Notes under the pieces: model-generated | Databases searched by the model: none | Told to the model about the DNA's origin: nothing | What the model saw: the letters and a program-made list of their open reading frames with translations, nothing else | Shown: one piece after another, positions 1-6,283 of the stretch | How the letters are laid out: each line of letters begins with the position of its first letter | Position numbering within the stretch: position 1 is the first letter of the stretch | Made by a program: the position numbers and the translations under genes | NCBI RefSeq assembly: GCF_034007085.1 | Contig: NZ_JAVERO010000111.1 | Location: forward strand, 1-7,215 | DNA from: Castellaniella sp034007085 | Lineage (GTDB): Bacteria; Pseudomonadota; Gammaproteobacteria; Burkholderiales; Burkholderiaceae_B | Length of the DNA stretch: 7,215 bases | Direction of reading: 5' to 3'

Positions 1-2223
1 ATCCAGATGCCTTCTGGTGATTTCGAAGATCAGCCGGTTTCCAGGCGCGCCGGTGCTGTTCAGCAGCTTGCGTACGGAATCAGTGAATCCTGCATCCATC
101 AGAACCTTGGGGCTGATGTTGACGGAAACCGGATAGGTTTCATTCAGGCGTTGCAGTTCCAGCAAGGTCTGGCAGGCCACGCCCAGCGACCAGAATGTCA
201 GGTGGTCGATGAGACTGGTTTCCTCGGCCAGTGGGATGAACAGGGCGGGTGAGATCGGACCATGGTCGGGGTGTGTCCAGCGCACCAGCAGTTCTGCGCC
301 TGTGATGCGGCCATCCCGGGCATGCTGGGGCTGGATGCACATGGTCAGCTGGCTGGTGTTCAGGGCCTGGGTCAGGGCTTTTTCCATCCACAGGCGCTGT
401 TCGAATTCGGTTTGCAGCGTGTGGTCGTAGAAGACGGTCTGGTTGCCGCCCTGTCGCTTGGCACGTTGCATGGCCAGGTCGGCTTCGCGGATGGCATCGC
501 TGGCTGTGGCGCCGTTGCCCTGCAGCAGTGTCAGGCCGATGCTGGCGGTAAAGACGCAGGCCGGGTTACTGTGTTCCAACGGCGTTGCTGCCAGAACGAT
601 CCGGAGCCTGTCCGCGATTTTCAGGGCTCTCCGGGCGCCCGCTTCGGGATCCGTGCCCAGCTGGGTGAGCAGGACCATGAATTCGTCGCCGCTGACGCGA
701 GAGACCGTATCCCGGTCGAGTGTGTGTTCCCGCAGGCGCCGGGCCACCTCGCGCAGGACCAGATCGCCGATGGCATGGCCGTGGCTGTCGTTGAGTTTTT
801 TGAAGTCGTCCAGGTCCAGGGTCAGTATGGCGCCGCAAACTGCCTTGCTCCGCGCATCACGCAGCGTGTGTTCCAGCCGGTCCAGCAGCAGGATGCGGTT
901 GGGCAGGCCGGTCAGGGGGTCGTGGTAAGCGTTGTGATGGGCCTGGTCTTCGGCCTGCAGGCGAGTGGTGACATCGGTCAGGATGGTGCAGAACTGCCTG
1001 GCCGTGCCGTCCGGTTCGCATAACGGAAATTTGAGGGACTGGAATGTGTGGGTGCGGCCTGTCCGGGGGGATGTCCGCTGTGCCTGGGCGACAATGTGCT
1101 CGCCCCGTTCCAGGGCCGGGATGTCGGCGTCCGTGATGGAGCCGATGCGCAGCGGTTGGTGGCTCGTGCCAGGTTCGTCTGAGGCTGGCGCCGCTGCGTC
1201 TGGCAGATTGAAGAATTCGCGGAATGAACGGTTGGTGTAGACGCTGTGCCGGTCGCTGTCCTCGATGCAGACCAGGGCTTCGACATGGTCGAGCACGGTA
1301 GCGAGTCGGTGTTTGGCCAAGCGCAGACGCTGCGCCCGGCGATGTACCAGGAACCAGGCACACGCGGCACAGGCCAGTACGATCAGGGCCGCCAGGGCGG
1401 CAATCGTCAGGGGCGCGGGTGCGTATCCAGGCGGTTTCTGCGTGTCGGTCGGGCGCATCCTGGGGCTGTCCCAGCGGGCCAGGATGCGGTAGTACACCGA
1501 GTCAGAACTGGCTTTCCAGGCGCCCAGATGGCGATCGATGGCGCGCAGGACGGCGCTGTTCCGGCCCTTGGGCATGGCGAAATACAGCCCGGAAGGCAAG
1601 AAGACGATGGGGGTGATCGCCAGTCCGTATTGCGGCGCCGTGGCGTTGCCGAAGAAAAAGTCGGCGGCAACGGCATCGGCCTGGCCCGCCTGCACTTGCT
1701 GGAAGCCTTGGGCCAGTGTCTCTGCCGGAATCAGCTGGGTCTGGATGCCGAGATTGGGCAGCAGGGTTTCCAGGTAGCGGTATTCGAGCGATCCGGACAG
1801 GACCACCAGCCGCCGTCCGTTCAGGTCTTCGATGGTGTGGATGGCTGCGCCGGGCCGGATGTAGACCTGGTTCCAGGTCTGCAGGGCGGGGGTCTGGTGG
1901 AAGTCCAGAAAGTGCGTGCGGTCTGGCGTCTGGGATACGGCGGGCAGCAGGTCGATGCTGCCGTCCCGGAGTTTGAGCATGCAGTCCTGCCAGGTGCAGA
2001 GTTCGGTCTTCAGTATCCAGCCTTCCTGGTGTGCGATTTCAGCCAGGATGTTGCCCAGGACGCCGTCTGGCTGCCCATTGGGCGCGGCGGACAGCAGCGC
2101 GCCCAGGTCGCTGATGCCGACCGTCAGCGTGGTGGCGCGCCCGATGTGCGGTGACAGGCAGGCCGACCCCAGGATCAAGGACACTAAAACACGCGCGCGA
2201 ATGGTGCCGAAGAGATTGTTCAT
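1..2223 (-). CDS. Membrane-bound sensor with periplasmic SBP, PAS, GGDEF and EAL domains (3' end outside window)
   Basis: Predicted inner-membrane protein of cyclic-di-GMP signalling; 741 codons are open without a stop to the left edge. Residues 1-30 are a signal/anchor segment. Residues 33-260 resemble a family-3 solute-binding (Venus flytrap) domain, with the TWQDCMLKLRDGSIDLLPAV and RTHFLDF segments typical of such sensors; C76 and C81 could form a disulfide. A transmembrane helix spans about 272-294. A PAS domain lies at about 303-425 (YTNRSFREFF). GGDEF follows at about 428-585, with DPLTGLPNR, LDLDDFKKLNDSHGH and the active-site motif SGDEF at 511-515. The inhibitory I-site Arg is Leu502. 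EAL begins near 602: ELLVR at 644-648 (catalytic E644), NIS at 702-704, and EIT at 734-736 followed by Arg737 where Glu is usual. The chosen start gives a signal sequence. An in-frame ATG seven codons upstream (2244) is possible, and neither has a clear Shine-Dalgarno. The ligand is unknown. Domain calls are firm; catalytic balance is inference. Confidence 0.93.
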   Translation of the reverse strand, partial: MNNLFGTIRARVLVSLILGSACLSPHIGRATTLTVGISDLGALLSAAPNGQPDGVLGNILAEIAHQEGWILKTELCTWQDCMLKLRDGSIDLLPAVSQTPDRTHFLDFHQTPALQTWNQVYIRPGAAIHTIEDLNGRRLVVLSGSLEYRYLETLLPNLGIQTQLIPAETLAQGFQQVQAGQADAVAADFFFGNATAPQYGLAITPIVFLPSGLYFAMPKGRNSAVLRAIDRHLGAWKASSDSVYYRILARWDSPRMRPTDTQKPPGYAPAPLTIAALAALIVLACAACAWFLVHRRAQRLRLAKHRLATVLDHVEALVCIEDSDRHSVYTNRSFREFFNLPDAAAPASDEPGTSHQPLRIGSITDADIPALERGEHIVAQAQRTSPRTGRTHTFQSLKFPLCEPDGTARQFCTILTDVTTRLQAEDQAHHNAYHDPLTGLPNRILLLDRLEHTLRDARSKAVCGAILTLDLDDFKKLNDSHGHAIGDLVLREVARRLREHTLDRDTVSRVSGDEFMVLLTQLGTDPEAGARRALKIADRLRIVLAATPLEHSNPACVFTASIGLTLLQGNGATASDAIREADLAMQRAKRQGGNQTVFYDHTLQTEFEQRLWMEKALTQALNTSQLTMCIQPQHARDGRITGAELLVRWTHPDHGPISPALFIPLAEETSLIDHLTFWSLGVACQTLLELQRLNETYPVSVNISPKVLMDAGFTDSVRKLLNSTGAPGNRLIFEITRRHLD

Positions 2224-2265
2224 CGACGCTGCCAGGGGGCACATGCCGGGGTTGACCGAGATTTG

Positions 2266-2294
2266 ATTATAGGGGGCTGGCTGTTGTGATCCGG
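2266..2294 (-). promoter_or_regulatory. Candidate promoter for the GGDEF-EAL gene
   Basis: On the minus strand a perfect TATAAT hexamer lies at 2271-2266, about 43 nt upstream of the gene's ATG. It sits in the 95-bp gap after the lysR stop codon. The -35 region 17 bp upstream (CCGGAT, 2294-2289) is a poor match, so the promoter may need an activator or rely on the -10. Transcription would begin near 2259, leaving a leader of about 35 nt. I see no terminator hairpin for lysR in the gap, so read-through from lysR is also possible. Confidence 0.4.
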
Positions 2295-2318
2295 TCGTTT
2301 TTCGGGGGAATAGGCGCT

Positions 2319-3230
2319 TTATCCGGGATTCCCCCAATCCCGCTGGTCAACGGATGCGTGCAGATGGCGAACGAAGGCCTGGGTGGCGGGCAGTTGGCTG
2401 GTGTGCAGGCGGCTGTAGATGAAGAACCGGCGGCGAATCACCGGATCGAGCAGGGGCCGCATGCGCAGGCCGTACAGGTCCACCAGAGTCTGCGAATAGG
2501 GCAGCCCCGCAGTCACGCCCAGGCCCGCGCTGACCATGCTCAGCGCCGTGCTCATGAAGGCCACTTCGTGGCTGGGATGGATGGCAGGGATCTCGGCCAT
2601 CCGGTACAGGTCCAGCGCCAGTTGGTCGGTGAACTGGCCTTGCAGAGAGATCATGGGGTAGCGCACCAGATCGGTCCAGCGGATGCGCTTGAGCGATTCC
2701 AGCGGATGTCCGGGCGGGAAGATGGCCATGAAGGGCAGGTCGAACAGGGGGTCGGCTGCCAGTTCGGCCAATCCCTCGCGGTGGGGGCCGATGCTGATGT
2801 CCACTTCACCGCGCACCGCCTGGGCGATGGCGTTTTCGACCGCGCAGTCCAGCAGGTGGATCTGGATGTCGGGGTGTGCCTGGCGGAAACTGGCGATGAC
2901 TTCCGGGATCAGCGTGCTGGCCATCAGTTGGGGCGCGGCGATGCGCACGATGCCGCGGCGCAGGCGCTTGAGATTGTCGATGTTTTCCAGCGCGCCATCC
3001 AGATCGCGCAGGATGCGGGTGGCGACGGAATGGAATTCGCGCCCGACTTCGGACAGCTGGATACGCCGGGTGTTGCGATCGACCAGGCGCACGCCCAGCT
3101 GGGATTCCAGTTCCTTGATCAGGCCGCTCAGGGCCGACTGGGTGATGTGCAGGGATTCCGCTGCCCGGGTGAAGCCGCCGGTGCGGGCCAGCGCTGTGAA
3201 AGCGCGCAGTTGGCGCAGTGTGACTTCCAT
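2319..3230 (-). CDS. LysR-type transcriptional regulator
   Basis: A 303-residue regulator of usual LysR-family length. The N-terminal winged helix-turn-helix covers about residues 4-63; the sequence LRQLRAFTALARTGGFTRAA, a recognition helix from QSALSGLIKELE (31-42) and the wing around LGVRLVDRNTR are family hallmarks. A linker helix (about 66-90) leads to the effector-binding domain at about 93-295, which begins GIVRIAAPQL and has the two-lobed periplasmic-binding-protein fold. The start is supported by AAGG (3241-3238) seven bases before the ATG. The gene is divergent from the TRAP operon starting at 3392. This is the classic layout for a LysR activator of that operon that may also repress itself, with the transported carboxylate or a derivative as probable inducer. 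Family assignment is secure; target and inducer are inferred from position. No close named homologue can be given. Confidence 0.96.
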   Translation of the reverse strand: MEVTLRQLRAFTALARTGGFTRAAESLHITQSALSGLIKELESQLGVRLVDRNTRRIQLSEVGREFHSVATRILRDLDGALENIDNLKRLRRGIVRIAAPQLMASTLIPEVIASFRQAHPDIQIHLLDCAVENAIAQAVRGEVDISIGPHREGLAELAADPLFDLPFMAIFPPGHPLESLKRIRWTDLVRYPMISLQGQFTDQLALDLYRMAEIPAIHPSHEVAFMSTALSMVSAGLGVTAGLPYSQTLVDLYGLRMRPLLDPVIRRRFFIYSRLHTSQLPATQAFVRHLHASVDQRDWGNPG

Positions 3231-3244
3231 CGGATCGCCTTATG

Positions 3245-3255
3245 AATCAATGATT
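3245..3255. promoter_or_regulatory. Candidate LysR operator (small palindrome)
   Basis: AATCA-A-TGATT is a perfect 5-1-5 dyad in an AT-rich patch of the lysR/dctQ gap. It is centred about 50 bp upstream of the transcription start predicted from the candidate promoter at 3265-3293, where LysR-type activators commonly bind. It also lies just upstream of the lysR start, which would suit autoregulation. It does not exactly match the T-N11-A consensus at its centre. TGAAT recurs at 3266-3270, 23 bp from its copy at 3243-3247, which could be a second half-site. Confidence 0.35.
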
Positions 3256-3264
3256 AAAAACTGT

Positions 3265-3293
3265 TTGAATGATAGCTGGAAACTGCGTCTAAT
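3265..3293 (+). promoter_or_regulatory. Candidate sigma70 promoter of the TRAP operon
   Basis: TTGAAT (3265-3270) and TCTAAT (3288-3293) are separated by exactly 17 bp and match four and five of six consensus bases. Transcription would start near 3300, giving a leader of about 90 nt before dctQ. The position inside the divergent lysR gap and downstream of the palindrome at 3245-3255 is what a LysR-activated promoter should look like. Confidence 0.5.
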
Positions 3294-3309
3294 GGGATAT
3301 CAATCACAA

Positions 3310-3339
3310 GGATGCGCCGGCAGCGCCATGCCGGCATCC
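3310..3339 (+). other. Leader RNA stem-loop of the TRAP operon
   Basis: GCCGGC (3316-3321) pairs with GCCGGC (3330-3335) around an 8-nt loop. The stem continues after a 2-nt bulge (3314-3315) with GGAT (3310-3313) pairing to ATCC (3336-3339). The element falls about 10 nt after the predicted transcription start and before the ribosome binding site at 3351. A rival hairpin, ATCC 3336-3339 with GGAT 3346-3349, would lie next to that site. No poly-U tract follows, so it is not an intrinsic terminator. Role unknown; it may affect RNA stability or ribosome access. Confidence 0.35.
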
Positions 3340-3350
3340 ACATCCGGATC

Positions 3351-3354
3351 GGAG
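3351..3354 (+). promoter_or_regulatory. Ribosome binding site of the 10-codon leader ORF
   Basis: GGAG lies eight bases before the ATG at 3363. It is a better Shine-Dalgarno than the GGTGAG (3381-3386) in front of dctQ, so ribosomes probably first engage here and reach dctQ by coupling. Confidence 0.55.
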
Positions 3355-3362
3355 ACACGACC

Positions 3363-3395
3363 ATGTCCATTCCTTCGTGCGGTGAGCGCCGATGA
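3363..3395 (+). CDS. Possible 10-residue leader peptide coupled to dctQ
   Basis: A short reading frame encodes MSIPSCGERR and stops at TGA 3393-3395, which overlaps the dctQ start as ATGA. It has a well-placed GGAG eight bases upstream. The same ATGA junction joins dctQ to dctM, so the layout suggests translational coupling from the first ribosome binding site. The peptide has no run of a single amino acid as in classic attenuators. It might be a genuine leader peptide, the remnant of a deleted upstream gene, or chance. Too short to be recognised by homology. Confidence 0.4.
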   Translation: MSIPSCGERR

Positions 3396-3973
3396 TCCAG
3401 CGCGCGTTTCGCCAGATCGCCCGAGGTTTCGAAATCCTGATCGTCACTTGCCTGGCAATCATGGGGCTGCTGGTCTTTGGCAATGTCGTGTTGCGCTACG
3501 CCTTCAATTCGGGCATTGCCGTCTCCGAGGAACTGGCGCGCCTGCTGTTCGTCTGGCTGATCTTCATGGGCGCAGTCCTGGCTTCGGCACGCCGCATTCA
3601 CATCGGCTTCGATTCGTTGCAGCGGGCGGTCGGGCCTGGCGTTCGCCGGATGCTGGTGGTCTTCACCGGGGTGTTGATTCTGGCTGGTTGCGGGATCTTC
3701 ATCGTTGGCGGCTGGCGGCAGACCCTGATCAATCTGGGCAACACGTACCCGGTCCTGGGCATTTCCTATGCCTGGCTGTACGGGACGGCGCTGGTGTTCG
3801 GCGTGGCGCTGATCTTTCCGGTGTGCAACAACATCTATCGGGCGCTGGTGGGGATCGATGATGCCCTGACAGAGGATCTGGCCGACCGCATCGAAGGGCG
3901 GGCCGATCGCATGGGCCCATCCAAGCCCGCGTCAGGCGGTGGCGCGTCCACGAAGCAGGAAGATCGCCCATGA
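3392..3973 (+). CDS. dctQ: TRAP transporter small permease, DctQ-like
   Basis: A 193-residue four-helix membrane protein, the DctQ subunit that pairs with DctM in tripartite ATP-independent periplasmic (TRAP) transporters. Helices lie at about 13-35, 48-66, 87-108 and 127-148. Family features are NVVLRYAFN (31-39), SEELAR (45-50) and HIGFD (70-74). The charged tail from about 155 to 193 is probably cytoplasmic and a little longer than usual. The start codon overlaps the stop of a 10-codon leader ORF (ATGA) and has a modest GGTGAG site at 3381-3386. The stop overlaps the dctM start by ATGA, implying coupled translation and balanced subunit levels. Transport is expected to be driven by an ion gradient. 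The specific solute is not determined by this subunit. Confidence 0.93.
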   Translation: MIQRAFRQIARGFEILIVTCLAIMGLLVFGNVVLRYAFNSGIAVSEELARLLFVWLIFMGAVLASARRIHIGFDSLQRAVGPGVRRMLVVFTGVLILAGCGIFIVGGWRQTLINLGNTYPVLGISYAWLYGTALVFGVALIFPVCNNIYRALVGIDDALTEDLADRIEGRADRMGPSKPASGGGASTKQEDRP

Positions 3974-5247
3974 CTGCATTCGTTTTTCTGGGTGCTTTGT
4001 TGGGCCTGATCGCCCTGGGCATGCCGATCGCCTTTGCCCTGATGTTTGCCGGGGTGGCGCTGATGCTGCTGACCGGGCAGTTCGATGCACAGATCGTGGT
4101 GCAGAACGCCATTTCCGGTGCCGATAATTTCGTGCTGATGGCCGTGCCGTTCTTCATCCTGGCGGGCGAATTCATGAACACGGGCGGGTTGTCCCGGCGC
4201 ATCGTTGACATGGCCAGCGCCTTTGTCGGGCATTTGCGCGGCGGCCTGGGCTATGTGGCGATCTGTGCTGGCATCCTGCTGGCCAGTCTGTCGGGGTCTG
4301 CCGTGGCGGACACGGCCGCCCTGGCGGCGATCCTGGTGCCCATGATGCGCCAGGCCGGCTATGACCCGGCGCGGGCCTGCGGCCTGATGGCTGCCAGCGG
4401 CATCATCGCGCCGGTCATTCCGCCGTCGATCGGTTTCCTGATCTTCGGTGTGGTGGCCAATGTGTCGATCACGCGCCTGTTCCTGGCCGGGATCGTGCCC
4501 GGCATCCTGATGGGGTTGTTTCTGACCGTGGCCTGGTGGTTCGTCGCCCGGCGGCAGGATGCCGTGCTGACGCCCCGCGTGCCCTGGGGACAGCGGCTGC
4601 GCCTGCTGGGGCGGGGCGGCTGGGCACTGATGCTGCCGGTCATCATCATCGGCGGCCTGCGTTTCGGGATCTTCACGCCGACCGAATCCGCCGTGGTGGC
4701 CGCCGCCTATGCGCTGTTCGTCGGCCTGGTGGTGTATCGGGAATTGGATGGCCGCAAGATCTACGAATGCCTGCTGTCCACCGCGCAGACGACTTCGGTC
4801 GTGCTGCTGTTGGCGGCGCTGGCCATGGTCGCGTCCTACATGATCACCATCACGGATATTTCCGGCCAGGTGGGCGGCTGGCTGCAGGGGCTGTCGGATC
4901 AGCCGATGATTCTGGTCACTGCCATGATGGTCGTGGTGTTTTTTGCCGGCATGGTGCTGGACTTCATTCCCATCGTGCTGATCTTCACGCCGGTCTTTTT
5001 GCCGATCGTGCAGGCGGCCGATATCGATCCCGTGTATTTCGGCGTGATCTTCATCATGAACTGCTCGATCGGCATGATCACTCCACCCGTGGGCGTGGTG
5101 CTGAACGTCGTCAGTTCCGTGGGCAAGGTGTCCATGGTCCAGGCCACGCGCGGTATCAGCCCGTTCCTGCTGGCCCTGGTCTCGCTGCTGATTGCCCTGA
5201 TCCTGTTCCCCGAACTGGTGACTGTACCCGCCCGATGGTGGCGCTAG
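3970..5247 (+). CDS. dctM: TRAP transporter large permease, DctM-like
   Basis: A 425-residue, highly hydrophobic protein of normal DctM length with about 12 membrane segments; it forms the ion-coupled translocation channel. Conserved stretches are PFFILAGEFMNTGG near residues 59-72, SGSAVADTAA at 108-117, PPSIGFLIFG from 151, GIFTPTESA from 233 and ITPPVGV from 370. The repeated Pro/Gly-containing re-entrant loops are typical of the ion-transporter fold. The ATG overlaps the dctQ stop (ATGA), with AGGAAG at 3957-3962 seven bases upstream. It is followed after 40 bp by dctP. Its high GC third positions create long open frames in other phases, including a 508-codon antisense frame, which are shadows. 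Substrate is set mainly by DctP and cannot be named here. Confidence 0.96.
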   Translation: MTAFVFLGALLGLIALGMPIAFALMFAGVALMLLTGQFDAQIVVQNAISGADNFVLMAVPFFILAGEFMNTGGLSRRIVDMASAFVGHLRGGLGYVAICAGILLASLSGSAVADTAALAAILVPMMRQAGYDPARACGLMAASGIIAPVIPPSIGFLIFGVVANVSITRLFLAGIVPGILMGLFLTVAWWFVARRQDAVLTPRVPWGQRLRLLGRGGWALMLPVIIIGGLRFGIFTPTESAVVAAAYALFVGLVVYRELDGRKIYECLLSTAQTTSVVLLLAALAMVASYMITITDISGQVGGWLQGLSDQPMILVTAMMVVVFFAGMVLDFIPIVLIFTPVFLPIVQAADIDPVYFGVIFIMNCSIGMITPPVGVVLNVVSSVGKVSMVQATRGISPFLLALVSLLIALILFPELVTVPARWWR

Positions 5248-5274
5248 CGGTCGGCGACCCGTCCGATTCCACCC

Positions 5275-5280
5275 AAGGAG
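5275..5280 (+). promoter_or_regulatory. Strong ribosome binding site of dctP
   Basis: AAGGAG lies seven bases before the dctP ATG at 5288. It is the best Shine-Dalgarno match at any gene start in the window, in keeping with binding proteins being needed in excess over their membrane permease. Confidence 0.8.
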
Positions 5281-5287
5281 ACATTCC

Positions 5288-6268
5288 ATGAAAATCCGTA
5301 TCGCTTTGCTTGCCGGCCTGCTGGCCGCGTCGCTGTCCGGTTCTGCCTGGGCGGCGGTCACGGCGAAATTCGCCGTGACCCTGCCGGAAAAATCCCATCA
5401 GGGCCAGGGGGTGGCTAAGTTCGTTGAACTGGTCAAGGCCAAGAGCCAGGGCGAGATCGTCATCAAACCCTATTACAGCGGTGTGCTGGGCAATGACGTG
5501 CAGGTGACTGCCGCCCTGCAAGGCGGCACGATCGAATTCACCGTGCCCCAGACCACGACCCTGACGGGCATGGTCAAGGCCTACGAGATCCTGGATTTCC
5601 CCTTCCTGTTCAAGAACAGTGAACAGGCGGAAAAGGTGCTGGACGGCCCGGTGGGGCAGCAGCTGCTGGAAACCCTGCCCGCGCATGGTCTGGTGGGTCT
5701 GGCGTACTGGGAAAACGGGTTTTTCAATGCCACCAACAGCAAACATCCGATTGCCAGGGCCGAGGATTTCGAAGGTCTGAAGTTCCGTTCGATCCAGGCG
5801 AAAATCACTCAGGAAACCATCAAGGCCCTGGGCGCCAATCCCGTGCCGCTGGCCGTGCCCGAACTCTATACCGCACTGGAAACCCGCACCATCGATGGCC
5901 AGGGTACGCCCAATGCCGTGATCGCCGCGCTCAAGCTCTACGAAGTGCAGAAATACCTGTCCATCACGCGGCACAGCTATGGCGCCTTCATCCCGCTGGT
6001 CTCCAAGGCCTTCTGGGACAAGTTGACGCCGGATCAGCAAAACATCCTGAAGGATTCCGCTCTCGAAGCCCGCGCTTACCAGCGCGAAGTGGCGCGCGCC
6101 CAGGCGCAGTCGGCCAAGGAAGCCATGGCCAGACACGGTATGGAGATCAACGAGGTCAGCGATGCCGAGCATGACCGCATGCGCGAGCGCGTGCAGCCGG
6201 TGTGGCAGATGTTCATCCCCAGCGTGGGCCAGGATCTGTTCGACCAGGTCCAGTCTGAACTGAAGTAA
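5288..6268 (+). CDS. dctP: TRAP transporter substrate-binding protein, DctP family
   Basis: A 326-residue periplasmic solute-binding protein that delivers ligand to DctQM. Residues 1-22 are a clear Sec signal peptide ending SAWA, with cleavage predicted before A23. Family landmarks are YWENGF (140-145), GLKFR with R167, the arginine that in DctP proteins usually salt-bridges the ligand carboxylate, and LGANPVPLAVPELYTALETR followed by IDGQ (202-205). An acidic sugar or organic acid ligand is therefore likely. The segment after IDGQ reads GTP rather than the common ENP, which may reflect a ligand difference. Codons 23-31 contain a perfect 25-bp palindrome, so the peptide reads AVT-AKF-AVT. The gene has its own strong ribosome binding site and lies 40 bp after dctM. 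Family certain; ligand unknown. Confidence 0.95.
   Translation: MKIRIALLAGLLAASLSGSAWAAVTAKFAVTLPEKSHQGQGVAKFVELVKAKSQGEIVIKPYYSGVLGNDVQVTAALQGGTIEFTVPQTTTLTGMVKAYEILDFPFLFKNSEQAEKVLDGPVGQQLLETLPAHGLVGLAYWENGFFNATNSKHPIARAEDFEGLKFRSIQAKITQETIKALGANPVPLAVPELYTALETRTIDGQGTPNAVIAALKLYEVQKYLSITRHSYGAFIPLVSKAFWDKLTPDQQNILKDSALEARAYQREVARAQAQSAKEAMARHGMEINEVSDAEHDRMRERVQPVWQMFIPSVGQDLFDQVQSELK
5356..5380. repeat. Perfect 25-bp palindrome within dctP
   Basis: The arm GGTCACGGCGAA (5356-5367) is followed by a single A (5368) and its exact reverse complement TTCGCCGTGACC (5369-5380). The next bases outward (C and C) do not pair. It lies wholly in coding sequence, from the last base of codon 23 to codon 31, at the start of the predicted mature DctP. 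It would form a stable RNA hairpin of 10-11 pairs and is also shaped like an operator for a dimeric protein. No poly-T follows, so it is not a terminator. Confidence 0.95.
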
Positions 6269-6283
6269 GCCATTGGTGTTCCC

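Noticed and set aside
262..2154. Plus-strand open frames of 253 and 302 codons over the left region
   Set aside because: They lie opposite a continuous 741-codon minus-strand frame with SBP, PAS, GGDEF and EAL signatures. They are Gly/Gln/Val-rich antisense artefacts.
2224..2318. Intrinsic terminator after lysR
   Set aside because: The gap has no GC-rich stem followed by a T-run on the minus strand; only a TATAAT promoter element is convincing.
2286..3861. Plus-strand open frames of 319 and 392 codons across lysR and dctQ
   Set aside because: They are antisense or out of frame to clear LysR and DctQ genes, and rich in Arg and Ser as expected of shadow frames.
3835..5361. 508-codon open frame antisense to dctM and rich in His, Gln and Asp
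   Set aside because: Its composition is the antisense image of a hydrophobic GC-rich membrane gene. It overlaps dctM and dctP, which have clear family motifs and ribosome binding sites, and it has no recognisable domain.
5156..6172. 338-codon antisense frame over dctP
   Set aside because: It mirrors the codon bias of dctP, has no family motif and no spacing from the real gene.
6269..6283. Terminator between dctP and the FAH gene
   Set aside because: Only 15 nt separate the genes and there is no hairpin or T-run, so co-transcription is more likely.
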